A DNA stretch of 64,000 nt from an uncultured Poribacteria bacterium (lineage in GTDB: Bacteria; Poribacteria; WGA-4E; WGA-3G), in assembly GCA_951813545.1 (NCBI GenBank), contig OX638352.1:2108001-2172000 (forward strand). Direction: 5' to 3'. A program made the position numbers and the translations under genes. Positions 33,662-42,183 of the stretch are shown here, piece by piece. A model generated the notes under the pieces. It saw only the letters and a list, made by a program, of their open reading frames with translations. It had not been told where the DNA came from and made no database searches. Numbering within the stretch: position 1 is the first letter of the stretch; every line of letters begins with the position of its first letter.

Positions 33662-35290
33662 TTATCGCGTTTCAGAAGTATTTGGAATCTGTGAAGGCGG
33701 TTCCTGCATCACAGGAATGACGTAACTCCGAACCCTCAAACCGTCTATAGTTTCTGTTTCTACGTGTGGCTCCGGTTTTTCTCGATGGTCGAAGACGATG
33801 TAGTATCCTGCCGTTACGCCTTCAGATTTAAGATATGTTGCGAGCTGCTTTTTACCTGCCTGATAACGACTATCGCCTCTCCAAATTTTTGTCTCGATGA
33901 TGTACTTCTGTTGGTTGTGGGTGATAATGATGTCCATTCTACCACGACCGGTTTGCACTTCAATGTGCATAAAACCGCCGATAATTTTAACGAACTGGTC
34001 AAGATATGCGAGCAAAAGATGTCTGCCAACCGATTCTTGCGGCGTATCCGGGACTTGCAGAATTTTGAACCCTGCGCGTGCAATGAAATCCCGGAAATTA
34101 TCAAGCAATGCCCCCATATCAATTTGTCCTGCGGGTGTGAGGTAATCCAAAAAACCTTCACGAGTATCTTCGTGTAAGTATTCATCCTCGAGTCCATTCA
34201 CGACTGGCTTGAAGGCTTGTAAAATGCAATACAGATAAATTGGATTAACGATTTCGCACATCCCGTCAGCACCTCTGGCAATGACACCGTACGTGGCAAG
34301 TTCGCTGATAATTTCACTACGTAGATTGAAATCAACTCCCTCATCTCGTGCCATAATTCGCATGAGAACACTTTCAAATCGGCGGTCCTTTCGGATATTA
34401 GTAAGCAGATGTGTGAGATTGACGTTATCTTCCTCAAGGAGTTGCGAGTGCGCCTTTGAAAAATGTGTCATAGTAATCGGCTCAGCCTTCGGAATGTCCA
34501 ACTCTTCGGTAAGAATCTGTGCAAATCTGTTGACAAGGACAGGTTGTCCTGCAGTCTGTTTATGAATAGAAGCTATAACTTCTGGGACGAAAGCTTGTCC
34601 AACTTCTTCAGTATACTGCCCAAGCAGTTCACATACTTGTTCGTGGGTAAAGTTGGGCAGATGGAACTCATCTTGGATATTGAACGGAGAGATAGACCTA
34701 TCGTAGTTGAGTTGCGCAATACTTTTGACACCGATGATGCCGACGCTGTGTGGGCACCGAGGCTTACCAGCAATATAGATATGACGGAGCGTATGAAGAA
34801 AATCGCTCAGGGCAGCCTGCGGGATGCCATCAAACTCATCAATAATGAAAACGAATTTCTGAGGTGTTATCAACCGATCAAGGTGTCTGAAAAACCTTCT
34901 CATTGCATGTGGGTTCGTTAGTTGGGTATCCGCCAAAAATCGGCTTAAAGCCTCAGGAGGTGTACTGCCGCGCCGCTGGAACAAATTCTCAATTTCTTCG
35001 CAAACATCGTGGTAAAGGTTGCCGTAAAAATCGGTAACAGAAGTGTTCTTATAGACATCAAAGTTCAGTTGAATTGGGAAATAGTCCGCAGCCTGTTCAG
35101 TTATAGAATCGGCTACAATTGCTGCTAAGGCATCTTGAAAGAAAGTAGTTTTGCCCGTTTGGCGGGGTGCGAAGAGCACAACATAGCGTCCCTCGTCAAC
35201 GCGTTCGATTAAATCGGCGATCTCATCAGAACGTGAAACAACGTAGTGCTCTTGAGGATTGACGGGACCTTGTGTTCCAAAACGTCTCAT
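33662..35290 (-). CDS. AAA-like ATPase with C-terminal PD-(D/E)XK nuclease-like domain
   Basis: The N-terminal half is a STAND/AAA-type ATPase: YVVLFAPRQTGKTTFFQDAL holds Walker A (about residues 41-50) and FVFIIDEFDGIPQAALSDFL Walker B with an Asp-Glu pair. A winged-helix-like middle follows. The C-terminus carries GRGRMDIIITHNQQKYIIET and KIWRG, the D...ExK signature of the PDDEXK family often attached to this ATPase. Such proteins are common, abundant in some phyla and of unknown role; defence or mobile-element functions are proposed by analogy. It converges on the RecQ operon with a gap of only 10 bp. Confidence 0.82.
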   Translation of the reverse strand: MRRFGTQGPVNPQEHYVVSRSDEIADLIERVDEGRYVVLFAPRQTGKTTFFQDALAAIVADSITEQAADYFPIQLNFDVYKNTSVTDFYGNLYHDVCEEIENLFQRRGSTPPEALSRFLADTQLTNPHAMRRFFRHLDRLITPQKFVFIIDEFDGIPQAALSDFLHTLRHIYIAGKPRCPHSVGIIGVKSIAQLNYDRSISPFNIQDEFHLPNFTHEQVCELLGQYTEEVGQAFVPEVIASIHKQTAGQPVLVNRFAQILTEELDIPKAEPITMTHFSKAHSQLLEEDNVNLTHLLTNIRKDRRFESVLMRIMARDEGVDFNLRSEIISELATYGVIARGADGMCEIVNPIYLYCILQAFKPVVNGLEDEYLHEDTREGFLDYLTPAGQIDMGALLDNFRDFIARAGFKILQVPDTPQESVGRHLLLAYLDQFVKIIGGFMHIEVQTGRGRMDIIITHNQQKYIIETKIWRGDSRYQAGKKQLATYLKSEGVTAGYYIVFDHREKPEPHVETETIDGLRVRSYVIPVMQEPPSQIPNTSETR

Positions 35291-35394
35291 TTTCCCCTCC
35301 TTTCCGTGAAGTGTATCAACGAAATATTGTATTATATCCGGTCGATGAAATCAACAGGGAATTCAGTTTTCAGTATCCAATAACCGCAACCCCG

Positions 35395-36315
35395 CTACAT
35401 TCCCTTAATTTTCTCTAACAGGTGCGCGATAATATCTGGTGTTGACTCCCGGTCCAACCACTCAATACGCGTGTCTTTGCGGAACCACGTCAACTGCCGC
35501 TTGGCGAATCGACGGGTGTTCTGTTTCAATTGCGAGATTGCTTCCACATACGTACATTCTCCATCCAGATACGCGATCAATTCTCTATAGCCAAAACTTT
35601 GGAGCGCGACCGTCCCACGGGCATCCCCAGCCGCTAATAATGATTCCACCTCCGCTATCAACCCATTGGCAAGCATTATATCGACACGCTGCTCTATACG
35701 GTGGTATAGCAGCCCACGCGGCATTGTCAACCCAAAGGCGATAAACGGATACCGCTGTTTTTCCGGATGCCACTGCTGCTGAAGTTCAGACATGGGAGTG
35801 CCAGTTAACTCATAGACTTCCAAGGCGCGGATGACTCGGACTATATTGTTGGGATGAATCCGATCAGCAGACGCTGGATCGCAGGCACGGAGCCGTTCGT
35901 GGAGGACATCGACACCAAGTTGTGTCACTTCCTGCTCAAGTCGTTCTCGAAATGCGGTATCAGCCCCTGGTCCCTTAAACAAGCCATCAACAATTGCTCG
36001 AAAGTAAAGCCCCGCACCCCCGACGAGCAGCACCCGCTTGCCTCTGTCTTGGATGTCGGCAATCGCTTTGTCTGCAAGGGATTGATAGTCAGCGACCGAG
36101 AAGGATTGGGAAATGTTTACACAGTCTATGAGATGATGCCGTGCCGCCAGCTGTTCTTCGGGGGTAGGTTTCGCAGTGCCGATGTCCATCTGCCGATAGA
36201 TTTGTCGGGAATCGACGGAGATGATTTCGGCGTTGAGGTGTTGCGCTAATTGAATGGCTATCTCTGTTTTACCGACCGCTGTGGGACCGAGAAGGCAGAG
36301 GAGTTCTGACATCAT
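35395..36315 (-). CDS. miaA: tRNA dimethylallyltransferase MiaA
   Basis: MiaA adds a dimethylallyl group to A37 of tRNAs reading UNN codons. The P-loop LLGPTAVGKTEIAIQLAQ is at the start, then ISVDSRQIYRQMDIGTAKP, and the catalytic/RNA-binding stretch TRRFAKRQLTWFRKD at the end. I chose the ATG at 36315, which overlaps the mnmA stop codon in ATGA; the next codon is also ATG. The frame runs 12 codons further up inside mnmA. The pair is therefore translationally coupled with mnmA. Confidence 0.95.
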   Translation of the reverse strand: MMSELLCLLGPTAVGKTEIAIQLAQHLNAEIISVDSRQIYRQMDIGTAKPTPEEQLAARHHLIDCVNISQSFSVADYQSLADKAIADIQDRGKRVLLVGGAGLYFRAIVDGLFKGPGADTAFRERLEQEVTQLGVDVLHERLRACDPASADRIHPNNIVRVIRALEVYELTGTPMSELQQQWHPEKQRYPFIAFGLTMPRGLLYHRIEQRVDIMLANGLIAEVESLLAAGDARGTVALQSFGYRELIAYLDGECTYVEAISQLKQNTRRFAKRQLTWFRKDTRIEWLDRESTPDIIAHLLEKIKGM

Positions 36316-37412
36316 TTTCGGCAGCTGGCGTCGCGAGGGTCTATAATCCAACCGCCGCCGAGGACGTATTCACCCTCATAAAAGACGGTGGCTTGGCCGG
36401 GGGTAATTGCGCGGCGCGGTTCGTCAAATTTCACAATTGCCTCGGTATCGCTGATAGGAGAGATTGTCGCGGGACCACCGTCGTCACGGGATCGGATTTT
36501 GACGTGCGCACGGATCGGTTCTGTTAACTTCTCAATAGCGATGAGGTTGATACGCTCAACGTGCATCGTGTCCTCAAGGAGGGCATCGGAGTCGCCGACC
36601 ACGACGGTATTTTCCGCTGCGTTGAGTTGTGTCACATAGAGCGGTTTGCCGACTGCAATACCCAATCCGCGCCGCTGTCCGACAGTATAAAACGGCACTC
36701 CGCCATGCTTACCGAGGACATTGCCTTCCGTATCAACAATATCACCGCCCTCAATTTTCTCAGGGACCCTGTCTTGGAGGAAGCGTCTATAATTGGTGTC
36801 AGCAACGAAGCAGAGTTCTTGGCTCTCAATTTTTTCGGCAGTGCGCAATTTGTATTTTCGGGCAAGGTCTCGGACTTCGGCTTTCGTATATTCACCGAGG
36901 GGCATCATGGCGCAGCGCAACTGCTCCTGTGTGAGCGCAGCGAGGAAATAGGATTGGTCTTTGCTGATATCGCGTGCTTTGCGTAAGAGATAGCGTCCGG
37001 TTTCTGGGTCCTGCTCAACGCGAGCATAGTGCCCCGTGGCGATGGCATCGCACTCCAACGTTTTGGCAAGATCAAGGAGTCTACCAAACTTGAGTTCTCG
37101 GTTACAGACCATACAAGGACTGGGGGTCCTGCCAACGAGGTATTCGTCCACAAAATAGTCGATAATCTGCTCACGGAAAGCGTCCTCATAGTTCACACCG
37201 TAGAACGGGATACCGAGTTGCGTGGCGACGCGGCGCGCATCCTCAATCCCTTCAAGCGAGCAGCAGTTGGGACGCTCCGGTTCGACCTCAATGGTATCGG
37301 GCGCGCCGAGGCGCATGGTGATGCCAGTGACATCATAACCTGCGTCAATCATCATGGCAGCAGTGACGGAACTGTCTACGCCACCGCTCATCGCAACGAG
37401 AATTTTTTTCAT
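36312..37412 (-). CDS. mnmA: tRNA-specific 2-thiouridylase MnmA
   Basis: MnmA thiolates U34 of tRNA-Lys, Glu and Gln. It shows the PP-loop MSGGVDSSVTAAMM, the first catalytic Cys in SPCMVCNRELKFGRLLD, the second in SQELCFVADTNYRRFL, and TVGQRRGLGIAVGKPLYV. The ATG at 37412 (MKKILVAMSGG) is the usual family start; an in-frame GTG at 37436 adds 8 residues and is less likely. It is upstream of miaA, with overlapping ATGA. Both genes act on the anticodon loop, a common sort of pairing. Confidence 0.95.
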   Translation of the reverse strand: MKKILVAMSGGVDSSVTAAMMIDAGYDVTGITMRLGAPDTIEVEPERPNCCSLEGIEDARRVATQLGIPFYGVNYEDAFREQIIDYFVDEYLVGRTPSPCMVCNRELKFGRLLDLAKTLECDAIATGHYARVEQDPETGRYLLRKARDISKDQSYFLAALTQEQLRCAMMPLGEYTKAEVRDLARKYKLRTAEKIESQELCFVADTNYRRFLQDRVPEKIEGGDIVDTEGNVLGKHGGVPFYTVGQRRGLGIAVGKPLYVTQLNAAENTVVVGDSDALLEDTMHVERINLIAIEKLTEPIRAHVKIRSRDDGGPATISPISDTEAIVKFDEPRRAITPGQATVFYEGEYVLGGGWIIDPRDASCRK

Positions 37413-37677
37413 GGGAGTACCCGACTTAGTAAACACAACCTACAAAATAGGATCATCAACTGCACTTAATTATATCACATAAAAGCGGATTTGTCAGGCA
37501 AAATTTGGGGCACTTCAAATTCTTGTGTAGTTGTGGTGCATCGTTGAATGGACAAGAGTTGGAGAATATTATAGAGCACGCACTCGTCAAATGTCAGGGT
37601 GGAAGTCCTGTAACCAAAGCTCGTTGATGAATAACAATACATCAACGCCGATAATTGGCTAAGCGTCTCCTGTCCGC

Positions 37678-38493
37678 TTACATCTTTTTTGGAAATTCTT
37701 TTCCGAATTGTGCTTGAAGTTTTGCCAGTATTTTTTCCTTAACATCACCCATCACTTTTTCCAACACTTGTTCGAGCATTTGTGTATCGGGAATACTTTT
37801 TCCGAGTTGCCCTTGAAGTTCGGCGTGAATCTTTGTCTCTATGGTGCCGAGCATCTTAGGCACAAATTCTTTTAGAATTAATTCTTCAGTTGATTGATCC
37901 AGTTCTCCTCTACTTTCTTGTGTCATGTGAAATTCTTCTCCTTGTAAGTGTTCGCGTAAGCGTTTGCGTGCTCGATAGAGCCAACTATGAATTGTGTTCA
38001 CCGATATCCCCAAAAAGTTGCCAATCTCTTTAGTCGTCATTTCATCAAGGTAGTGGAGCGTGACGACGGTGCGTTCCTTTTCCGGGAGTTTTTCGAGGAG
38101 TTGCTCAACAATTTCATAATAACGCTCAGCAGTTTCTGTTTCCCGCTGTTCCGACATATAACGCGTATAAGAGAGTTTCTCTACAATATTTTCTATACGT
38201 GGATCCTCCAAGGATTGCATCTCAGGTTTTTGCTTTCGCAGCCAATCGATGCAAAGCCGATTAGCGATCACATAGAGCCATCCAGCAAAAAGATTAGGAT
38301 TCTTGAGTGTAGAAAGGTTCTGATATGCTTGGAGGAAGGTGTCTTGTGTGATCTCTTCAGCATGATGAAAATCACCGATCTTCCGCCATGCCAAGGCGTG
38401 AACGCTTTTTTGGTATTTTTCAACCAATGTGGTGAATGCGGTGTGGTCACCCGATAAAATATCGTGAATCAGTTGAACGTCATCTTTTTCCAT
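37678..38493 (-). CDS. ECF-type sigma factor with C-terminal helical extension
   Basis: Region 2 (FHHAEEITQDTFLQAYQNLS, GWLYVIANRLCIDWLRKQKP) and region 4 (LPEKERTVVTLHYLDEMTTK, SVNTIHSWLYRARKRLREHL) are clear. Unlike a standard ECF factor of about 190 residues it has about 80 more residues rich in charged helices (KEFVPKMLGTIETKIHAELQ, LEKVMGDVKEKILAKLQ), with a repeated KLQ/ELQ-x-QFGK motif, which may replace a separate anti-sigma factor or sense a partner. AGGAG lies before the ATG and overlaps the permease stop codon, so it is co-transcribed with the ABC permease. No anti-sigma gene is adjacent. Confidence 0.9.
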   Translation of the reverse strand: MEKDDVQLIHDILSGDHTAFTTLVEKYQKSVHALAWRKIGDFHHAEEITQDTFLQAYQNLSTLKNPNLFAGWLYVIANRLCIDWLRKQKPEMQSLEDPRIENIVEKLSYTRYMSEQRETETAERYYEIVEQLLEKLPEKERTVVTLHYLDEMTTKEIGNFLGISVNTIHSWLYRARKRLREHLQGEEFHMTQESRGELDQSTEELILKEFVPKMLGTIETKIHAELQGQLGKSIPDTQMLEQVLEKVMGDVKEKILAKLQAQFGKEFPKKM

Positions 38494-38506
38494 GAGGATA
38501 CTCCTC

Positions 38507-39937
38507 TTAAATATCCGACCTGAAGAATTTCAGGAACGCTATACTTGTAAACCCGCCTGTGAAAAAGCAGAGCAATAGCAAATCCAGAGCAGCGTGCTGG
38601 AGCATCTCTGCCAAAGTCAATGCCGCGAGAGGTGGCGGAGCCAGCGGAGACGGGATTTCTTCTGTTTCGATGAGAGCCGCGTCTGACATTTTGCTGAACA
38701 TTTCTGCATCCAGTACCTCATAATAGCGAGTGCCCGTTTGAAAGTAGGTATCTCTTTTTACCTGACCGGTTTGTGTGGCATCCGTTGCGAGAAAAATGAA
38801 GGAGGATGTCGGCGTGATCCGGGAAAAGTTTATACCGATTTTATCTTGGCGTTCTCTTTCCTGCTCATAACGCCTGTCGAGTTGTGTTGCGAAGTCTCGG
38901 TATTTTAACCGTGCCGCCTCTTGAAGAGGACGCATCTTCTCATTCATTTTGGCGACGAACGCTTCATCTAATCTGAAGAAGCCGGTCGTTGCCTCTTCGT
39001 GCTTAGATTCCTGTATCATTTTACCCATGATTTTGCTTCTTTCCACTTCGAGAGTGGCACGCAATTCCGATCGCCTTGCTGTCTTTTCCCTATAGACGCT
39101 TTCCGCTGTTGAAGCCGGCGCGATGGTTTGCGCCGCAAGAAACCCGACACGCGGTAAGATCAGGACAGCGAACACCCAAACGGTAAAGGCGACGATGAGT
39201 GCTGTCTTGGAACTGTCGAAATAAATCGAGATCACAGCACCGATTGCAAAAAAGACGGCAATATAGAGCAGCGAGATCCCGATGAGGTAGAGTACACGCG
39301 GAAAGGTGTCCGGTTCAGTCAATGGAAACCCTTGCCAAACCAACACGAATAAGCCGATGATTAACGAGACTAAGAACGAAACGATGAACACAAGGTATCC
39401 GCCGATGAGTTTGCTCCACAAAAAGACATCGCGCGGAAGGGCGTTGGCGAGGGTTACCCGAAGTGTGCCTGCTTCTCTTTCTCCCGTAACGGCATCAAAG
39501 GTAAACAAGAGCGCGAGCAGACTAAAGACGGTGCTGACAACGAACACAAAGTCAAGATGTCCCAAAAGAAAGGCGAGCGGCGCGGTAGATAGTGCCGCTT
39601 CCCCTCGTTGTATTCCATTCCGGGTCATTCCGAGATAACTCGGTAGAGCAGATTCTAAACCCGTCCCAAACACACTTAAAGGTGTCGGCTTAAGAATCAG
39701 CTTGGATACTTCAAGATTCGGATCCGTAGTTTGTCTACGGGTCCAAGGTTGCTCCGCTGGGTCCTTACTGTTTTCGTCTTTGACAGTTTCTTGATAATCA
39801 ACTTGACGTTGGAGATAACGATGGTAATTGATATGGAAGTTGAGCGGGATGAGCAGTACGCACATCAGAAGCAATGCCATAAATCGAGCGCTCAGAATAT
39901 GATGCATCATCTCTTTCTGAATTAGGGTTATTAACAT
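38507..39937 (-). CDS. ABC-2 type transporter permease
   Basis: The protein (476 residues) begins with a membrane helix (FMALLLMCVLLIPLNFHI), carries a large periplasmic-type loop and then about five more helices from residue 130 on, with AFLLGHLDFVFVVSTVFSLL and FDAVTGEREAGTLRVTLANA, the cytoplasmic signature of ABC-2 permeases. GGAGG precedes the ATG. An ATPase partner should be encoded upstream; only a short frame that could be its tail (39931-40047) is seen. It is followed by the ECF sigma gene. Confidence 0.82.
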   Translation of the reverse strand: MLITLIQKEMMHHILSARFMALLLMCVLLIPLNFHINYHRYLQRQVDYQETVKDENSKDPAEQPWTRRQTTDPNLEVSKLILKPTPLSVFGTGLESALPSYLGMTRNGIQRGEAALSTAPLAFLLGHLDFVFVVSTVFSLLALLFTFDAVTGEREAGTLRVTLANALPRDVFLWSKLIGGYLVFIVSFLVSLIIGLFVLVWQGFPLTEPDTFPRVLYLIGISLLYIAVFFAIGAVISIYFDSSKTALIVAFTVWVFAVLILPRVGFLAAQTIAPASTAESVYREKTARRSELRATLEVERSKIMGKMIQESKHEEATTGFFRLDEAFVAKMNEKMRPLQEAARLKYRDFATQLDRRYEQERERQDKIGINFSRITPTSSFIFLATDATQTGQVKRDTYFQTGTRYYEVLDAEMFSKMSDAALIETEEIPSPLAPPPLAALTLAEMLQHAALDLLLLCFFTGGFTSIAFLKFFRSDI

Positions 39938-40047
39938 AACAGTGCCTCCATTCCGATGGGGTCGTCCGCAATAACAACCTCGTCGTCAATATCCTCAGGA
40001 AAACGTTGTTCATGTCCCGCCTTCCAAATCGTAACACATAACAAAGA
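39931..40047 (-). pseudogene. Possible C-terminal remnant of an upstream gene (ABC ATPase tail?)
   Basis: A start-less frame encodes about 38 residues ending EVVIADDPIGMEALLC, with strongly coding-like composition, and its stop codon overlaps the permease ATG (TTATGTTAA), as is usual for a preceding operon gene. No ATP-binding motif is present in what remains. The identification as an ATPase tail is a guess from context only. Confidence 0.3.
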
Positions 40048-40217
40048 TTATATCCACTTGAACTGGCATGATACCCTTAGACGTTAAAGACGAATTTTTG
40101 AGCAGAATGCTTGCATAACATGAAAAAAATCTAAATTTTTATCCAAAACCTGTATAATTTCCTGAAATTGTCCGGCAATTACGGAAGTAAAGAAAGTCTT
40201 GAATTTCGTCAGGCATC

Positions 40218-40478
40218 GTGTATGATTTTCATAAACTTTATGTTCTCGCCATACGGAGGCACGCAATCCCACAAAACACATTGGCAGCATTCAACCAACT
40301 TCCTGAGATTGAAAAACATGCAATCCTCTCTGAAATCATAAAGCAGGTGACTCTGCCGAATTTCCCACCGCTGAGAGATGAGGTACTCACGGAAATTGCT
40401 GACGCACTTTTTGTTGAACATGACAAAATAAAGGTAGAGGATGCCGAAGCAAAATCGAGGGGAAGTCTGGTTCGTTGA
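40218..40478 (+). CDS. Possible antitoxin of a MazF-type pair
   Basis: The frame encodes 86 residues; the part from about NTLAAFNQLPEIEKHAIL to LTEIADALFVEHDKIKVEDA resembles small acidic antitoxins that precede MazF/PemK genes. The start is uncertain because the first 18 residues (MYDFHKLYVLAIRRHAIP) do not look like part of it. It overlaps the start of the toxin fragment by 38 bp in another frame, the usual tight linkage. With the toxin broken, it is probably a relic. Confidence 0.35.
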   Translation: MYDFHKLYVLAIRRHAIPQNTLAAFNQLPEIEKHAILSEIIKQVTLPNFPPLRDEVLTEIADALFVEHDKIKVEDAEAKSRGSLVR

Positions 40479-40547
40479 CCAGGGAATCTTCAACCTAACC
40501 AATTATCCGCAGTTAAAGATGCGGTACGTCAATGGCTGAAACTCTAA
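40441..40547 (+). pseudogene. Internally deleted MazF/PemK-like toxin gene
   Basis: An ATG right after GGTAGAGG starts MPKQNRGEVWFVDQG, the classic N-terminus of MazF toxins, but the body is missing: the frame ends at 40539 after 32 residues. In the +2-shifted frame the sequence continues NLQPNQLSAVKDAVRQWLKL and a stop at 40547, which looks like the MazF C-terminus. So about 70 residues have been deleted out of frame and the toxin is dead. Confidence 0.55.
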
Positions 40548-40872
40548 GAAGGCAAGACACTCACACTCTAAGCGTCTAAAACCAACTAAGCAGGCACCAT
40601 AGGTGTCAATTTAAGTTAATTTGTTTTATGTGGAAATGAAGTGATTTGTTGCTCGTCTGAATCGCATCTGATACGGATTACGCGGAGGACACGGATTATT
40701 TGGATTGTGAGTCTCCACATAGGGTGATGTTAATCCTGAGAATCCCGATTCAGGTCAAGGGGAACTTTGTAATATCCAGTTGAGAAGGTCTCCGTCCTAC
40801 GAAAAAGATAATACGCTAAATTGACACCTATGGGGCGGTTAGGAAACCGCACCTACTGAGGAGAGTAAAGTA
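40548..40872. other. Intergenic stretch with repeat element
   Basis: There is no gene in these 325 bp. They hold the 237-bp inverted-repeat element at 40597-40833, inside which are two stretches that look like degenerate repeats (GATACGGATTACGCGGAGG and TAATCCTGAGAATCCCGATT), and a hairpin GCGGTT-AGG-AACCGC at its right edge. Confidence 0.45.
40597..40833. mobile_element. 237-bp non-autonomous element with 17-bp perfect inverted termini
   Basis: CCATAGGTGTCAATTTA (40597-40613) and its exact complement TAAATTGACACCTATGG (40817-40833) flank 203 bp with no coding potential. The size and perfect ends suit a MITE or a decayed IS. No certain target duplication could be assigned. Confidence 0.55.
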
Positions 40873-42039
40873 TTAGGATATCTGCCAATCTTCTTTTCCG
40901 GCGTAGCGAGCATCGTAGACATCTTCATTGAGCGCCAATCCAAGCCCAGGGGTATCCGGCACCGTAAAGGTGCCATTGGTGAAGGCATATCCAGAGGTAT
41001 CAATTACATCGCTTGTGAGGGTTGCGACTTCGCCGTAGAGGAAATGGGGAATCGTTTTGCCGAATTGGAGACTGAGATAGAAGCCGAGTAGGGAGCCCCA
41101 GTTATGCGGTGCGCACTGGACATTATGTGCGGCAGCCATAGCAGCGAGTCGTCGCCAACCGGTAACGCCGAGTCCCTTCATATCGTGTTGGATGACATCA
41201 ATAACACCCGCCTCAAAGAACGGGTCGTAGAATTCAAGTGGTTCGCGCGTTCGAGTTTCGCCATCAGCAATGAAAGTTTTCAAGCCGTTGTCTTGGATAA
41301 AGGCTTTCAGGTTGCGGTACAATTCAACATCTTCGTCAAACATCTCCTCTATCCAAAAGACATCGCAGTCGCTCGTCTCGTTCAGGAAAGTGATGACTTC
41401 ATCGTAGGTGTATGCATTGTTTGCATCAACGAGAATATTGAATCCTTCTCCGGCAGTACTACGGGCAAGTTGGACAAGCTCTATGTCCCGTTGCAGTCCC
41501 GCTTTCCGTTCCATGAGATGATTACCGCGTCCGATTTTCATTTTGCATGCGGTAAACCCATTGGCGAGACTGCTCTTGACATCATCTTCAATGCGTTTAA
41601 GCCCTTCGGCTTTTGTCTCATACAGGAGGTCGTTGAAATAGATAGTGCTGTCGTAAGCGGGTAATCCATTTGAAAAAACATCGCTACCGATAAGCTGATA
41701 GGCAGGCTTCCCGAGGATTTTACCGATTGTATCCCAAAGGGCATTTTCAAGCCCGCGAAATTCTTCAACAACCCCATCCTCAGGATTTAAGAGGTCAAAT
41801 GGGTTTTGATTGAGGATACCTTCTGCATTTTCAGCAGTTGTTGTTCCCCAACTGCCAGCCCCCCAACCAAGTGTGCCATCGCTCGTATGGATGCGGATAA
41901 TGCGTTCGTTCCATTTACCGTTCGGGTCAGGCTGTTTTATCTCCCTCGCGCCAGAGTTACAACCGATGGCAGGCTGATCAATCTCAACTGTAACCTGCTC
42001 AACTTTGGTAATCCTGATACCGGTCGGATAGTTTTGCAT
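40873..42039 (-). CDS. Mandelate racemase/muconate lactonizing enzyme family protein (second)
   Basis: The 388-residue protein has the enolase-superfamily capping domain (TKVEQVTVEIDQPAIGCNSG) and a complete active site: KMKIGRGNH (KxK), LVDANNAYTYDE (first ligand), VFWIEEMFDED (second), FIADGETRTREPLEF (third) and CAPHNWGSLLG (His). The C-terminal PDTPGLGLALNED is usual. It probably dehydrates or racemises a sugar acid. It is not closely similar to the enzyme at 21378-22382 and stands alone between the inverted-repeat element and the HEAT lipoproteins. GGAAGGAG precedes the ATG. Confidence 0.9.
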   Translation of the reverse strand: MQNYPTGIRITKVEQVTVEIDQPAIGCNSGAREIKQPDPNGKWNERIIRIHTSDGTLGWGAGSWGTTTAENAEGILNQNPFDLLNPEDGVVEEFRGLENALWDTIGKILGKPAYQLIGSDVFSNGLPAYDSTIYFNDLLYETKAEGLKRIEDDVKSSLANGFTACKMKIGRGNHLMERKAGLQRDIELVQLARSTAGEGFNILVDANNAYTYDEVITFLNETSDCDVFWIEEMFDEDVELYRNLKAFIQDNGLKTFIADGETRTREPLEFYDPFFEAGVIDVIQHDMKGLGVTGWRRLAAMAAAHNVQCAPHNWGSLLGFYLSLQFGKTIPHFLYGEVATLTSDVIDTSGYAFTNGTFTVPDTPGLGLALNEDVYDARYAGKEDWQIS

Positions 42040-42183
42040 AGTTGTAAATCTCCTTCCGCTGTCCGGTAGCGAAGCCGCAACATTTTATTCGACAATTTCC
42101 CGAAAAGCATATGATAACAAACACGCACATCTACCATGAACATGAGCAACAGCGGAAATTACCAGTACTGTTCCTCAATTTTC

